From: Hymenobacter norwichensis DSM 15439
Lineage (GTDB): Bacteria; Bacteroidota; Bacteroidia; Cytophagales; Hymenobacteraceae
Assembly (NCBI RefSeq): GCF_000420705.1
Contig: NZ_ATVL01000010.1
Location: 537,957 to 601,956 of the forward strand
DNA: 64,000 bases
Direction: 5' to 3'
Shown here: piece by piece, positions 35,592 through 43,809 of the stretch
Layout of the letters: every line of letters starts with the position of its first letter
How positions within the stretch are numbered: the first letter of the stretch is position 1
Notes under the pieces: generated by a model
Told to the model about the DNA's origin: nothing
Databases searched by the model: none
What the model saw: only the letters and a program-made list of their open reading frames with translations
Position numbers and translations under genes: made by a program

Positions 35592-36617
35592 ATGCCTGCA
35601 AGCACCCCCAAGCCCACTCTTCACTGGCACGTACTAGGCTGGCTGCTGTATAGCGGCTACCAGATTTGGGGCGTGTTCCTGCATCCTCAAGCCTCACTCC
35701 GGATTGGCCTGTGGCTGACTTGCTCGATGTTGCTTATCCGCTTTGTGGAGTTCTACCTATGCTACCTGGTAGTGTATCCGCGGCTGTTGCGCTCGGGCCG
35801 GGCGCTCCAATTGATTGCCGCGTTGCTCGGCGTCATTGCGTCCTACATTGGTTTGCGGGCTCTTATTGAAGAGGTTATCTACCCGGCGGTGCTGGGCTTT
35901 CACAACTACTCGCCCGATACCTCTGTCTCCTATTACATTCTCGACAACATCTATTTTGCCAGCCCAATGATTGTAATAAGCGTGGCGGTATGGGGCGCGC
36001 AGGCGGCCCTGCATCGGGAGCGGGAAAACCAACTGCTACGCGGCGAAAAGAGGACGGCCGAACTGGCGTTTCTCAAAACCCAAATTAACCCGCACTTCCT
36101 CTACAACACCCTCAACATGCTGTATGGCATGGCCTACCCAGTGGCTAAGCCGCTAGCCAATGCCATCCTCAAGCTGGCCGACCTGATGCGCTACATGCTC
36201 CACGAAAGCCCTGATGGGCAGGTGAACCTCACCCAGGAAATCGAATACCTGCACAACTACCTCGACCTGTATCGTCTGCGTTTTCCCGGCCAGTTTTTCG
36301 TCGATTTCACGGTAACTGGCGAGCCCGACGGCCACCGCGTAGCGCCGCTGCTGTTCATCCCGTTCGTTGAAAACGCCATCAAGCATGGCGTCCTCGACGA
36401 ACCGGAAACGCCCGTGCGCATCAACCTGGCCTTGCAGCCGCAGGGCCTAGCGTTTGAAGTGCACAATCAAAGCAGCAACTATCAGAAAGATGCCACCACG
36501 GGTATTGGGCTGCCCAATCTGCGCCGCCGCCTAGAGTTGCTTTATCCGCAGCAGCATACCTTGCAGATCAACGCCGCCGGTAAGCAGTTTGTCACGTCTC
36601 TGCACTTGGCGCGCTAG
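35592..36617 (+). CDS. LytS/YehU-type sensor histidine kinase
   Basis: A 341-residue membrane kinase. Four hydrophobic helices cover about residues 10-137 (LGWLLYSGYQIWGVFL, IGLWLTCSMLLIRFVEFYLCYLV and two more). Next comes the histidine kinase domain with phospho-acceptor His168 in KTQINPHFLYNTLNML, the N-box Asn261 in FIPFVENAIKHG and the G-box GIGLPNLRRRL (about 302-312). This is the His_kinase family paired with LytTR regulators. It begins at ATG 35592; the regulator starts 43 bases after its end. The signal is unknown. Confidence 0.94.
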   Translation: MPASTPKPTLHWHVLGWLLYSGYQIWGVFLHPQASLRIGLWLTCSMLLIRFVEFYLCYLVVYPRLLRSGRALQLIAALLGVIASYIGLRALIEEVIYPAVLGFHNYSPDTSVSYYILDNIYFASPMIVISVAVWGAQAALHRERENQLLRGEKRTAELAFLKTQINPHFLYNTLNMLYGMAYPVAKPLANAILKLADLMRYMLHESPDGQVNLTQEIEYLHNYLDLYRLRFPGQFFVDFTVTGEPDGHRVAPLLFIPFVENAIKHGVLDEPETPVRINLALQPQGLAFEVHNQSSNYQKDATTGIGLPNLRRRLELLYPQQHTLQINAAGKQFVTSLHLAR

Positions 36618-36660
36618 CCTGAATTAACCCGGTTTCATTCTCATTCTGTTTCTGCTACTC

Positions 36661-37407
36661 ATGATTCGTTGCCTTGCCGTCGATGATGAAGCGCCTGCCC
36701 TGGCTATTCTCGCCGATTATATCAGCCAAGTGCCCTTCCTGACGCTTGTAGGCACCACCACCAACCCTATTGAGGCACTAACTTGGGTGCAGCAAGGCCG
36801 CGTTGATTTGGTGTTTCTGGACATCCAGATGCCCAAGCTCACCGGACTGCAATTCCTCAAGCTCAGCGGCAACAAGTGCAAAGTGGTGCTCACCACTGCC
36901 TACCCGGAATACGCGCTGGAAGGCTACGAAAACGACGTGGTGGATTACCTGCTCAAACCCATTTCGTTTGAGCGGTTCCTGAAAGCGGCCCAGAAAGTAC
37001 TGGCCCTGCAACCTGTGGCGCCACCTGAGCTAGCCCCGCCACCAGCCGCTCCAATTGCAGCCGTGCCACCACCGGCAGTGGGTCCGGCAGTAGGTCATAT
37101 GTTTGTGAAAGGCGAAACCAAGAACAAGTTTCTGCGCGTCAATTACACCGATATTCTCTACATCGAGGGGCTCAACAACTACGTATCCATCCACTTGCCC
37201 ACCCAGCGGCTGGTTACGTACCAAACCCTGCGGGAGCTAGCCGAAACCCTGCCCCAACCGCCTTTTCTGCGGGTGCACAAGTCGTTCATCGTGTCCCTCG
37301 ACAAAATCCGAATGGTTGACGGTAATACCATTTACATCCAGGACAAGGAAATACCCGTCAGTGAAACCTATCGGGACCAACTCTACCGTCTGATTCGGGA
37401 GGCGTAA
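36661..37407 (+). CDS. LytTR-family response regulator
   Basis: A 248-residue DNA-binding response regulator. The receiver domain covers residues 1-112 with acidic pair D8/D9, phospho-acceptor Asp54 in LVFLDIQMPKL and Lys99 in YLLKPISF. A proline/alanine-rich linker runs from about 113 to 140. The LytTR DNA-binding domain (about 145-245) starts FVKGETKNKFLRVNYTDILY and contains FLRVHKSFIVSLDKI. It pairs with the kinase directly upstream and is followed by a terminator, so the two form a bicistronic unit. Confidence 0.95.
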   Translation: MIRCLAVDDEAPALAILADYISQVPFLTLVGTTTNPIEALTWVQQGRVDLVFLDIQMPKLTGLQFLKLSGNKCKVVLTTAYPEYALEGYENDVVDYLLKPISFERFLKAAQKVLALQPVAPPELAPPPAAPIAAVPPPAVGPAVGHMFVKGETKNKFLRVNYTDILYIEGLNNYVSIHLPTQRLVTYQTLRELAETLPQPPFLRVHKSFIVSLDKIRMVDGNTIYIQDKEIPVSETYRDQLYRLIREA

Positions 37408-37437
37408 TGTATTGGCTTCTACCGGTATTGTGGTTGT

Positions 37438-37485
37438 AAAAAAGGCCTGTTATCCTATGCAAGTGTAGGATGACAGGCCTTTTTT
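37438..37485. terminator. Hairpin terminator between the LytTR gene and yifB
   Basis: 20-bp arms (37438-37457 and 37466-37485) containing AAAAAAGGCCTGTTATCCTA with one mismatch, and T-runs on both strands. It serves two convergent genes. Confidence 0.92.
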
Positions 37486-37515
37486 AGTTTCTAAATTGGC
37501 TATCAACAATGACCA

Positions 37516-39054
37516 TTAGCCAGCCCAGCCTTCCCGGTCGAGGCTGCGGTATTGGATGGCTTCGGCTAGGTGCTCGATGCGGATATCATCAGTGCCGGCC
37601 AGGTCGGCAATGGTGCGGGCCACTTTCAGAATTCGGTCGTAGGCGCGGGCCGAGAGGCCGAGGCGCTCCATGGCGGTTTTCAGCAAGTTGCGGCCTTCCG
37701 GGCTAATCTGGCAGATGTCCTTCACCATTTGAGGCGGCATCATGGCGTTGGAGAAGATATCGGGGAAGTCAGTGAACCGGGCGGCTTGTACCATACGGGC
37801 CTTCGACACCCGCTGCTGAATGTCGTGGCTGGTTTCCGATTTGCGCGTTTCCGTCATCTGGTCGAACGTCACGGGCGTTACTTCCACGTGTAAATCAATT
37901 CGGTCGAGAAGCGGGCCACTCACTTTGTTGAGGTAGCGCTGCACCACGCCGGGGCCACACACGCATTCTTTTTCGGGATGGTTGTAATAGCCGCACGGAC
38001 ACGGGTTCATGCTGGCAATCAGCATGAAGTTGGCCGGGAAATCGATGCTGACTTTGGCCCTGGAAATAGTAACGCGCCGCTCCTCTAAGGGCTGCCGCAT
38101 TACCTCCAGCACCGTGCGTTTGAACTCTGGCAACTCATCCAGAAACAGCACGCCATTGTGCGCTAGCGAGATTTCGCCCGGCTGCGGATTGCTACCGCCC
38201 CCCACTAAGGCTACATCAGATATAGTGTGGTGCGGCGCCCGGAATGGCCGGGTACCCAGCAAGGAGGCATTGGCCCCCAGTTTGCCCGCTACTGAATGGA
38301 TTTTGGTGGTTTCCAGCGCCTCCAGCATGTTCAGAGGCGGCAGAATAGTAGGGAGGCGCTTAGCCAGCATGGTTTTTCCGGCGCCGGGCGGGCCTATCAT
38401 GATGACATTGTGGCCGCCGGCTGCGGCAATTTCCAAGGCCCGCTTGATGTTTTCCTGGCCCTGCACATCGGCAAAATCGGCGGCGTATTGGTTGGCTTCG
38501 TGCTGGAAAATGTCGCGCGTATCCAGCACCAGCGGCTCAATGCTTAAGCGCCCCTCAAAGAAGTCGATGGCCTCCTGCATAGTATCCACCGGAATAACGT
38601 CGAGGTTGTTGACGATGGCCGCTTCTCTGGCGTTTTCGCGAGGCAGTATAAACCCCTTGAAGCCTTCCTTTCGCGCCTGAATGGCAATTGGTAATACGCC
38701 CTTAATCGGCCGCAACGCCCCATCTAGCGCCAGTTCACCCATAATGATGTACTCAGGCAGCCGGTCAGTGGTCAGCTGCTGGGAGCCGTGCAAAATTCCC
38801 AGCGCAATGGGCAAGTCGTAGCTGGAACCTTCCTTGCGAATATCGGCCGGGGCCATGTTCACGACTACTTTGGTACGCGGCATCCGGTACCCCCGAAACT
38901 TCAGGGCTGCTTCAATGCGCTGCTGACTTTCCTTAATTGCATTATCGGGTAGCCCAACCACGTAAAAATTGGTGCCTTGCGATACGACTACTTCAATGGT
39001 AATAGTATAAGCGTTAACCCCTTGAACGGCTGAGCCGAAGGTTTTGGTAAGCAT
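37516..39054 (-). CDS. yifB: YifB/ComM-family magnesium-chelatase-like AAA+ ATPase
   Basis: A 512-residue protein with an N-terminal Lon-like fold (about 1-170, MLTKTFGSAVQGVNAYTITI and DLPIALGILHG), a magnesium-chelatase AAA+ domain with Walker A GPPGAGKTMLAKRLP (about 217-231), Walker B LFLDELPEF, and the cysteine cluster CPCGYYNHPEKECVCG. A C-terminal helical domain (YDRILKVARTIADL) follows. The ComM family is linked to branch migration during transformation or DNA repair. The start ATG 39054 gives the expected N-terminus; the frame runs 93 bases further without similarity. It stands 162 bases downstream of gmhA with a terminator between. Confidence 0.94.
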   Translation of the reverse strand: MLTKTFGSAVQGVNAYTITIEVVVSQGTNFYVVGLPDNAIKESQQRIEAALKFRGYRMPRTKVVVNMAPADIRKEGSSYDLPIALGILHGSQQLTTDRLPEYIIMGELALDGALRPIKGVLPIAIQARKEGFKGFILPRENAREAAIVNNLDVIPVDTMQEAIDFFEGRLSIEPLVLDTRDIFQHEANQYAADFADVQGQENIKRALEIAAAGGHNVIMIGPPGAGKTMLAKRLPTILPPLNMLEALETTKIHSVAGKLGANASLLGTRPFRAPHHTISDVALVGGGSNPQPGEISLAHNGVLFLDELPEFKRTVLEVMRQPLEERRVTISRAKVSIDFPANFMLIASMNPCPCGYYNHPEKECVCGPGVVQRYLNKVSGPLLDRIDLHVEVTPVTFDQMTETRKSETSHDIQQRVSKARMVQAARFTDFPDIFSNAMMPPQMVKDICQISPEGRNLLKTAMERLGLSARAYDRILKVARTIADLAGTDDIRIEHLAEAIQYRSLDREGWAG

Positions 39055-39101
39055 AAAGCCGAAAGAAAAAATAGAAATAAGCCGACGAATATAAGCACGA
39101 A

Positions 39102-39133
39102 AAAGCCAGAAGAATATCACTTCTTCTGGCTTT
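39102..39133 (-). terminator. Hairpin terminator after gmhA
   Basis: 12-bp arms AAAGCCAGAAGA (39102-39113) and TCTTCTGGCTTT (39122-39133). On the minus strand the hairpin is followed by a T-run, so it ends gmhA transcription. Confidence 0.8.
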
Positions 39134-39216
39134 CGAAATTCTGCCAAGTAAATCCAAATTCATCAGTTCAGCGTCCATTCTAAGCCCTGATTTGGGCCAC
39201 AAAGAATGGTATGCCC

Positions 39217-39807
39217 TTAGGCCATGAGCTGCTCGATGAGCATAATTAAGATGTGGATAGCCTTGATGTGGATTTCCTGGATCCGGTCGGCGTAGCCATT
39301 GTGCGGCGCCCTGATTTCCACGTCGCAGAGAGCAGCTAGCTTACCGCCGTCTTTGCCGGTGAGGCCTACTACCATCATACCGCCGGCTTTGGCAGCTTCG
39401 GCGGCCCGCAAGATATTCGGCGAGTTGCCGCTAGTACTGATGGCTAATAGCACGTCGCCGGGGCGGCCCAGGGCTTCCACAAAGCGGCTGAACACGGCAT
39501 CGTAACCGTAGTCGTTGGCTACGCAACTCATGTGCGAGGCTTCGGTGAGAGCAATGGCGCCCAGGGCGGGCCGGTCGTTGCGGTAGCGGCCGCTTAGCTC
39601 TTCGGCGAAGTGCTGGGCGTCGCAGAGGCTGCCGCCGTTGCCGCAGCTCAGGATTTTACCGCGCTGCCGCAAACTACCCGCCATCAGTTGAGCAGCCTGC
39701 TCAATGGCGGCAAGGTTGGCCGGATCGGCTAGGAAACGGTCGAGGACGTTGCGGGCTTCCGTTAGTTCAGCCCGAATCGAGTCAGTTAAGGAGGTTGCGT
39801 TAATCAC
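39217..39807 (-). CDS. gmhA: Sedoheptulose-7-phosphate (phosphoheptose) isomerase, SIS domain
   Basis: A 196-residue SIS-domain protein of the GmhA/LpcA type, which makes D-glycero-D-manno-heptose 7-phosphate for lipopolysaccharide or S-layer glycans. Motifs are ILSCGNGGSLCDAQHFAEELSGR (about 52-74; His and Glu zinc ligands), LLAISTSGNSPNIL (about 119-132) and the C-terminal IHIKAIHILIMLIEQ. The start is GTG at 39807, 4 bases after a -7 box, so translation probably begins at the first nucleotides of the message. Downstream of the four small membrane proteins and followed by a terminator. Confidence 0.92.
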   Translation of the reverse strand: MINATSLTDSIRAELTEARNVLDRFLADPANLAAIEQAAQLMAGSLRQRGKILSCGNGGSLCDAQHFAEELSGRYRNDRPALGAIALTEASHMSCVANDYGYDAVFSRFVEALGRPGDVLLAISTSGNSPNILRAAEAAKAGGMMVVGLTGKDGGKLAALCDVEIRAPHNGYADRIQEIHIKAIHILIMLIEQLMA

Positions 39808-39811
39808 ACCG

Positions 39812-39819
39812 CAAAGATA
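39812..39819 (-). promoter_or_regulatory. -7 box of gmhA, 4 nt from the start codon
   Basis: On the minus strand this reads TATCTTTG, a perfect TAnnTTTG. The GTG start codon is at 39807, so the box ends 4 bases before it and the mRNA is predicted to be leaderless. No clear -33 TTG at 19-21 bases. Confidence 0.55.
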
Positions 39820-39825
39820 AGCGGG

Positions 39826-40245
39826 CTAGACGAGTGGCGTGCCGTCACGGTCGGTGGGCAGGGGCCGGACGGGTGGGGCGGGGGTTGGAACCACGTAGCC
39901 TTCGGGGTGGACGGTGGTACCGGTGCGGGTGCCTCCAACCGTGGTGTTGCCAGGGCTGCGCTGTTCGAGTTGCTGGTCGTAGAGACGAGCTTTCAATTCG
40001 TTGATTTTGCCTTCCCGCGAAGCTACATCCCGGCGCAGCAGCACACTATCGACATTTTCGGTCAGGAGTTGCAACAATAGCAGTACTCCGCCAACTAAAA
40101 ACAGGCCATAGTAGAAGTTGGTAGCATTACCACCAGCAATTACAGACATCAGGCCGTCGCGCGAGCCAGGGCTTAGTACTACTAGCAAAACCAGCAGTAA
40201 GTAAACCATAACCAGAACGGTAACCAGGCGTTTCAAAGCAAGCAT
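39826..40245 (-). CDS. Small membrane protein with two hydrophobic helices and coiled coil (cluster member 1)
   Basis: A 139-residue protein with hydrophobic segments at about residues 7-25 (LVTVLVMVYLLLVLLVVL) and 44-61 (YYGLFLVGGVLLLLQLL), then a charged coiled-coil-like helix (about 62-95, VLLRRDVASREGKINELKARLYDQ) and a Pro-rich tail ending GTPLV. I do not recognise the family. It is the last of four consecutive small membrane-anchored genes on the minus strand. The tail suggests a protein-interaction role. Confidence 0.65.
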   Translation of the reverse strand: MLALKRLVTVLVMVYLLLVLLVVLSPGSRDGLMSVIAGGNATNFYYGLFLVGGVLLLLQLLTENVDSVLLRRDVASREGKINELKARLYDQQLEQRSPGNTTVGGTRTGTTVHPEGYVVPTPAPPVRPLPTDRDGTPLV

Positions 40246-40384
40246 AAGACAACGAAGCTAAAGTGAACTATGGCTCGTCGTACGCAAAAACGCACTGGCC
40301 GGGTTAAATATAGGATTTAGTGGATTGTAATTGCGTAGTACGGAAGAGCTTTCCGGCTGATGTAGCGAACAACGCAGCACCGCA

Positions 40385-40735
40385 TTACGGAACCACGGTA
40401 ATTGTCTGCACTGAATCCAGCCGGCGCAAGGTACTGCGCAGCTTTTGCCGCTCAATCTGAAACAAACTGTCGGTGGGTACCTGCCGCAACGAGTCGAGCA
40501 GAGACTGAGCCGCCGTTGTTTCGTGCCGGTCGAGCAGATGATTGGCGCGTAGCAGGGCGTCGTCGTAGGCGCGGCTGGCGGCTATTTTGCGTTGCACTGC
40601 TACTTCGGCTTGTTGTTGGGGTGCGTCCTGAACCCGGCGGTATTTCCGCCACAGCCAGCTGCTAGCTTGCCCCAGCAGCAGCAACACAATAAGGGTAGCT
40701 ACCCAGCGGCGCGTAGTTTCAGATGAAGCAGCCAT
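40385..40735 (-). CDS. Small membrane-anchored helical protein (cluster member 2)
   Basis: A 116-residue protein with one N-terminal transmembrane helix (about 11-27, VATLIVLLLLGQASSWL), a basic stretch, and a long helical region. The segment ANHLLDRHETTAAQSLLDSLR (about 65-84) resembles the ADALLANGAYAPARTLLDSLR of cluster member 4; both look like TPR-like helical hairpins. The start ATG 40735 is chosen because the upstream frame has no hydrophobic start. Unknown function; likely a periplasmic or cytoplasmic domain anchored in the inner membrane. Confidence 0.65.
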   Translation of the reverse strand: MAASSETTRRWVATLIVLLLLGQASSWLWRKYRRVQDAPQQQAEVAVQRKIAASRAYDDALLRANHLLDRHETTAAQSLLDSLRQVPTDSLFQIERQKLRSTLRRLDSVQTITVVP

Positions 40736-40748
40736 TCGCCTTGACTGC

Positions 40749-41006
40749 TTAGCGCGACATAGTGGCCGTATCAGCCAGCACGGCAGAATCGGCAACTACT
40801 ACGGGGGCCGTGCTGGCAGCCTGGCTAGCCCGGATTTTTTCCTCTAGCGCCTTGCTCCGCTCATTTAATTGCTCCATGCGGGTGGCTGCATCGGGGCGTT
40901 GGTCCTGGCGCCAGGTTTTGTAACCAAGCCGCAAGCAAATCATTACTATGGCCACTATCCAAAACCATTGCGACTTATACCAAGGAGCTTTAGGAGATTC
41001 AGGCAT
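40749..41006 (-). CDS. Small membrane-anchored coiled-coil protein (cluster member 3)
   Basis: An 85-residue protein with a basic N-terminus, one transmembrane helix (about 14-29, FWIVAIVMICLRLG), a basic flank (KTWRQDQR) and a coiled-coil region (MEQLNERSKALEEKIRASQ). The C-terminus is Ala/Ser/Val-rich. The gene begins 14 bases before the next one on the same strand. No family recognised. It is compact and closely packed with its neighbours, so co-expression is likely. Confidence 0.62.
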   Translation of the reverse strand: MPESPKAPWYKSQWFWIVAIVMICLRLGYKTWRQDQRPDAATRMEQLNERSKALEEKIRASQAASTAPVVVADSAVLADTATMSR

Positions 41007-41027
41007 AAAACAAAAACTATAGGATGG

Positions 41028-41357
41028 TTACTGAGAGGGAGTAGTACGGCGTTGCTTGGCTCTCAATGAGTCGTAGCGCTGCATCAGGTCTTCAGTTGCA
41101 ATAAAGGTGTTGGGGTCGAGGTCGGCATCACGCAACGAGTCGAGCAGCGTACGGGCCGGAGCATAGGCGCCGTTGGCTAATAAGGCGTCGGCGCGGGCTA
41201 GTTGCCGCTGGCCATTGGCCGCTGCCGCCGGGCTGTCGGCTTCGCGTACTACATGGCCCTTTTGGTCGGTGCGGAAGTAGAAGTAATATGCCATCCACAG
41301 CACCATCCCCACAAACAAGACAAGAATCGAAATCAGGGCGAAGCGAAAAAACTTCAT
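41028..41357 (-). CDS. Small membrane-anchored helical protein (cluster member 4)
   Basis: A 109-residue protein with an N-terminal transmembrane helix (about 5-25, RFALISILVLFVGMVLWMAYY), a short charged linker and the helical repeat QRQLARADALLANGAYAPAR followed by TLLDSLRDADLDPN (about 50-83). The repeat matches member 2, so the two are probably paralogues. The start ATG 41357 is the first in frame with the helix. It is the first of the cluster and begins 66 bases after the end of the ABC exporter gene on the same strand. Confidence 0.65.
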   Translation of the reverse strand: MKFFRFALISILVLFVGMVLWMAYYFYFRTDQKGHVVREADSPAAAANGQRQLARADALLANGAYAPARTLLDSLRDADLDPNTFIATEDLMQRYDSLRAKQRRTTPSQ

Positions 41358-41422
41358 AGAAGATGCGGGTTGGATAATGGAAATAGGAAACCTGAATTCA
41401 ATAACATACACTTACTAACGCA

Positions 41423-43270
41423 CTACACCAACGCCGCGTTGGTGGCCTGCATCTGGCTCAGGCGCTGGTAGAGGCCACCCGGGCGGCGCAGCAATTCTTC
41501 ATGAGTGCCGCGCTCGGCAATGCGGCCCTGGTGCAGCACAATTATTTCGTCGGCGTGCTGCACGGTGCTTAGGCGGTGCGCAATTACCAGGGAGGTGCGG
41601 TGCTGCATCAGGCGGGTGAGGGCCTCTTGCACCAATTTTTCGCTCTCAGTATCGAGGGCGGAGGTGGCCTCATCGAGAATCAGGATGGGCGGGTTGCGCA
41701 GGATGGCCCGCGCAATACTCAGGCGCTGCCGCTGCCCCCCCGACAGTCGTCCGCCCCGGTCCCCAATAATGGTTTGGTAGCCGTCGGGCGTGGCCGTAAT
41801 GAAGTCGTGGGCGTTGGCAATGCGGGCAGCTTCCATCACCTCGGCTTCGGTAGCCTGAGTGTTGAAGCGGATGTTGTTGAAAATGGTGTCATTGAACAAA
41901 ATACTTTCCTGCGTGACGATGCCCATTTGCTCGCGCACCGAGTGAATGGTACAGTCGCGCACATCGTGCCCATCAATGAGAATCTGGCCGCCGGTAGGGT
42001 CGTAGAACCGCGGCAGCAAATCGGCCAGCGTGCTTTTGCCGGAGCCCGATGGGCCCACCAGCGCTACGGTTTTGCCTTTCTGAATCGTCAGGTTGATGTC
42101 CTGAAGCACGGGTTCGGTACCGTAGGCGAACTGCAAATTGCGCAGCTCAATCTGGCCTTGAAAATCAGGGAGAAGCTTGGCATTGGGCTTGTCCCGAATG
42201 GCGGGCTCGGTATCAATGATGCCTAGCACCCGCTCGCCAGCTACCAAGCCGCGCTGAATATTGCCAAACGACGACGACAGTGCCTTAGCCGGCGTGAGTA
42301 CCTGCGAAAACAAGACTACGTAGCCAATAAAGGTTTCGCCGGTTAGGTTGGAATCACCGCTTAAAATCAGCGTGCCACCGAAGTACAACAGGCCAGCTAC
42401 TACGGCCACGCCCGCAAATTCCGAGAAGGGAGAAGCTAAGTCCCGCGTGTTGTCGATGCGGCGTGAGGTGCGGGCGTACTCGTCGTTCTGGTCCTCGAAT
42501 TTGCCTTCGATATACTGCTGCGCGTTGAAAGCTTTGATAACCCGGATGCCGCCTAGCGTCTCGTCAATCACCGACAGCATCGAGCCGAGCGTGCTTTGGC
42601 TTTGCTTGGCCTGTTGCCGCAGCCGCTTGGCTACGCCCGCAATCAGCCCGCCCGAAATCGGCAGCAAAATCAAGGTGAACAGCGTCAGCGGCAACGACAT
42701 GTAGAACAGCACCGCGAAAAAGAATATAATCCTGAGCGGCTCCTGAATCACGGCCGTCATGGTGTTCACCACCGACGATTCCACTTCCTGCACGTCGGAC
42801 GTAAACCGCGACATCAAATCACCCTTCCGTTCCCCGGCAAAGTAGCCGAGTTGCAGTTGCAGGATGCGGCTATACAAATCGTGGCGCAGATTGCGGATGA
42901 CGCGGGCCCGCACCTTAGCTAGCAGCCGCAAACTCAGGTAGCGAAACAAGTTGCTGCACAGCACCGACACCACCACGATTACGCACACAAACGTAAGGGC
43001 GCCCATGGTGCCTTGGGTGGCTAGCACATCAGCAAAAAAATAGTTGAACGTGTCTTTCACCCAGTCGAGGCTGAGATGAAAGGCTGGCAGTTGGGCAGGG
43101 GCCTGCGTTGGTACCTGGTCGGTTTTCTCGAACAGCACCTGTAGCAGCGGAATAATCAGGGTGAAATTGGCCAGCCCAAACAGGGTAGCCAGCACCGTGT
43201 ACAGCAGGTATTGGGGCAGGAAAGCCGCCCAAGGCCGGGCGTATTGCAGAATGCGGAGGTAAGTCTTCAT
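41423..43270 (-). CDS. MsbA-like ABC exporter (fused transmembrane and ATPase)
   Basis: A 615-residue half-transporter. The membrane domain covers about residues 1-330 with six helices, starting MKTYLRILQYARPWAAFLPQ. The ATPase domain follows: Walker A LVGPSGSGKSTLADLL (about 396-411), Q-loop MGIVTQESILF, signature LSGGQRQRLSIARAIL (about 508-523), Walker B ILILDEATSALD and the switch His in VIAHRLSTV. This layout fits lipid or peptide exporters such as MsbA. The -7-like box TACCTTTG ends 9 bases before the ATG, so the leader is very short. It leads into four small membrane genes and gmhA, which suggests an envelope role. Confidence 0.93.
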   Translation of the reverse strand: MKTYLRILQYARPWAAFLPQYLLYTVLATLFGLANFTLIIPLLQVLFEKTDQVPTQAPAQLPAFHLSLDWVKDTFNYFFADVLATQGTMGALTFVCVIVVVSVLCSNLFRYLSLRLLAKVRARVIRNLRHDLYSRILQLQLGYFAGERKGDLMSRFTSDVQEVESSVVNTMTAVIQEPLRIIFFFAVLFYMSLPLTLFTLILLPISGGLIAGVAKRLRQQAKQSQSTLGSMLSVIDETLGGIRVIKAFNAQQYIEGKFEDQNDEYARTSRRIDNTRDLASPFSEFAGVAVVAGLLYFGGTLILSGDSNLTGETFIGYVVLFSQVLTPAKALSSSFGNIQRGLVAGERVLGIIDTEPAIRDKPNAKLLPDFQGQIELRNLQFAYGTEPVLQDINLTIQKGKTVALVGPSGSGKSTLADLLPRFYDPTGGQILIDGHDVRDCTIHSVREQMGIVTQESILFNDTIFNNIRFNTQATEAEVMEAARIANAHDFITATPDGYQTIIGDRGGRLSGGQRQRLSIARAILRNPPILILDEATSALDTESEKLVQEALTRLMQHRTSLVIAHRLSTVQHADEIIVLHQGRIAERGTHEELLRRPGGLYQRLSQMQATNAALV

Positions 43271-43279
43271 CGGAAGCGG

Positions 43280-43287
43280 CAAAGGTA
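43280..43287 (-). promoter_or_regulatory. -7 box of the ABC exporter gene
   Basis: On the minus strand this reads TACCTTTG, ending 9 bases before the ATG at 43270. No -33 TTG is evident at the usual distance. Confidence 0.5.
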
Positions 43288-43329
43288 ACGCATCTGCGAA
43301 GCTCCGGGCTTAGGAGACGTAATATGGCG

Positions 43330-43689
43330 TTACTCGGCCTTGAAGACGGATACCACTTCAATTTGCCCTAAAATGTGGCGGTTGAAATCAGCTAGTTCCT
43401 CAGCAGGGACCCACAACTCTTCGTGCTCCTGGTTGCCCACGTTCTGCACCTCAAACGTGGCGGCGTAGTCGGCCTCTACTGCAAAGCGTAGCACGTAGCC
43501 CACGCCGTAGTAGGGCACATTCCAGTCGCGCGCAATCTGAGCGGCGTAGTGCTCATTAAGCACCGGATAGAAAATCGGTTGTTCCGGTAAGCGCGGCGGA
43601 AACTCCCGCCACCCCGAAGCCGCTATCAAATCTAGCTCTTGCTGATTGACAGGGCGGTATAGAAGCGTAGCTTCTGGGTCGTGGCGCAT
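43330..43689 (-). CDS. ADP-ribosylation/crystallin J1-like small protein
   Basis: A 119-residue soluble protein. The phrases LYRPVNQQELDLIAASGWREF, LPEQPIFYPVLNEHYAAQIARDWN and ELWVPAEELADFNRHILGQIEV match a common bacterial family that databases label ADP-ribosylation/crystallin J1. That name comes from weak similarity; the function is unknown and there is no visible ADP-ribosyl hydrolase active site. Start ATG 43689. It lies downstream of nothing obvious on its strand and looks like a single-gene unit. Confidence 0.65.
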   Translation of the reverse strand: MRHDPEATLLYRPVNQQELDLIAASGWREFPPRLPEQPIFYPVLNEHYAAQIARDWNVPYYGVGYVLRFAVEADYAATFEVQNVGNQEHEELWVPAEELADFNRHILGQIEVVSVFKAE

Positions 43690-43809
43690 GGGTTGATTGC
43701 TTAAGTAAGTACAGAACCGTTATGTCGAGCCGAACAAAGCATGACGCTCAATGAATAGGCTAAACTGCTTCAGGAACCATCAGCAGTTCAGCAAGCCCAC
43801 ATTAATCAA

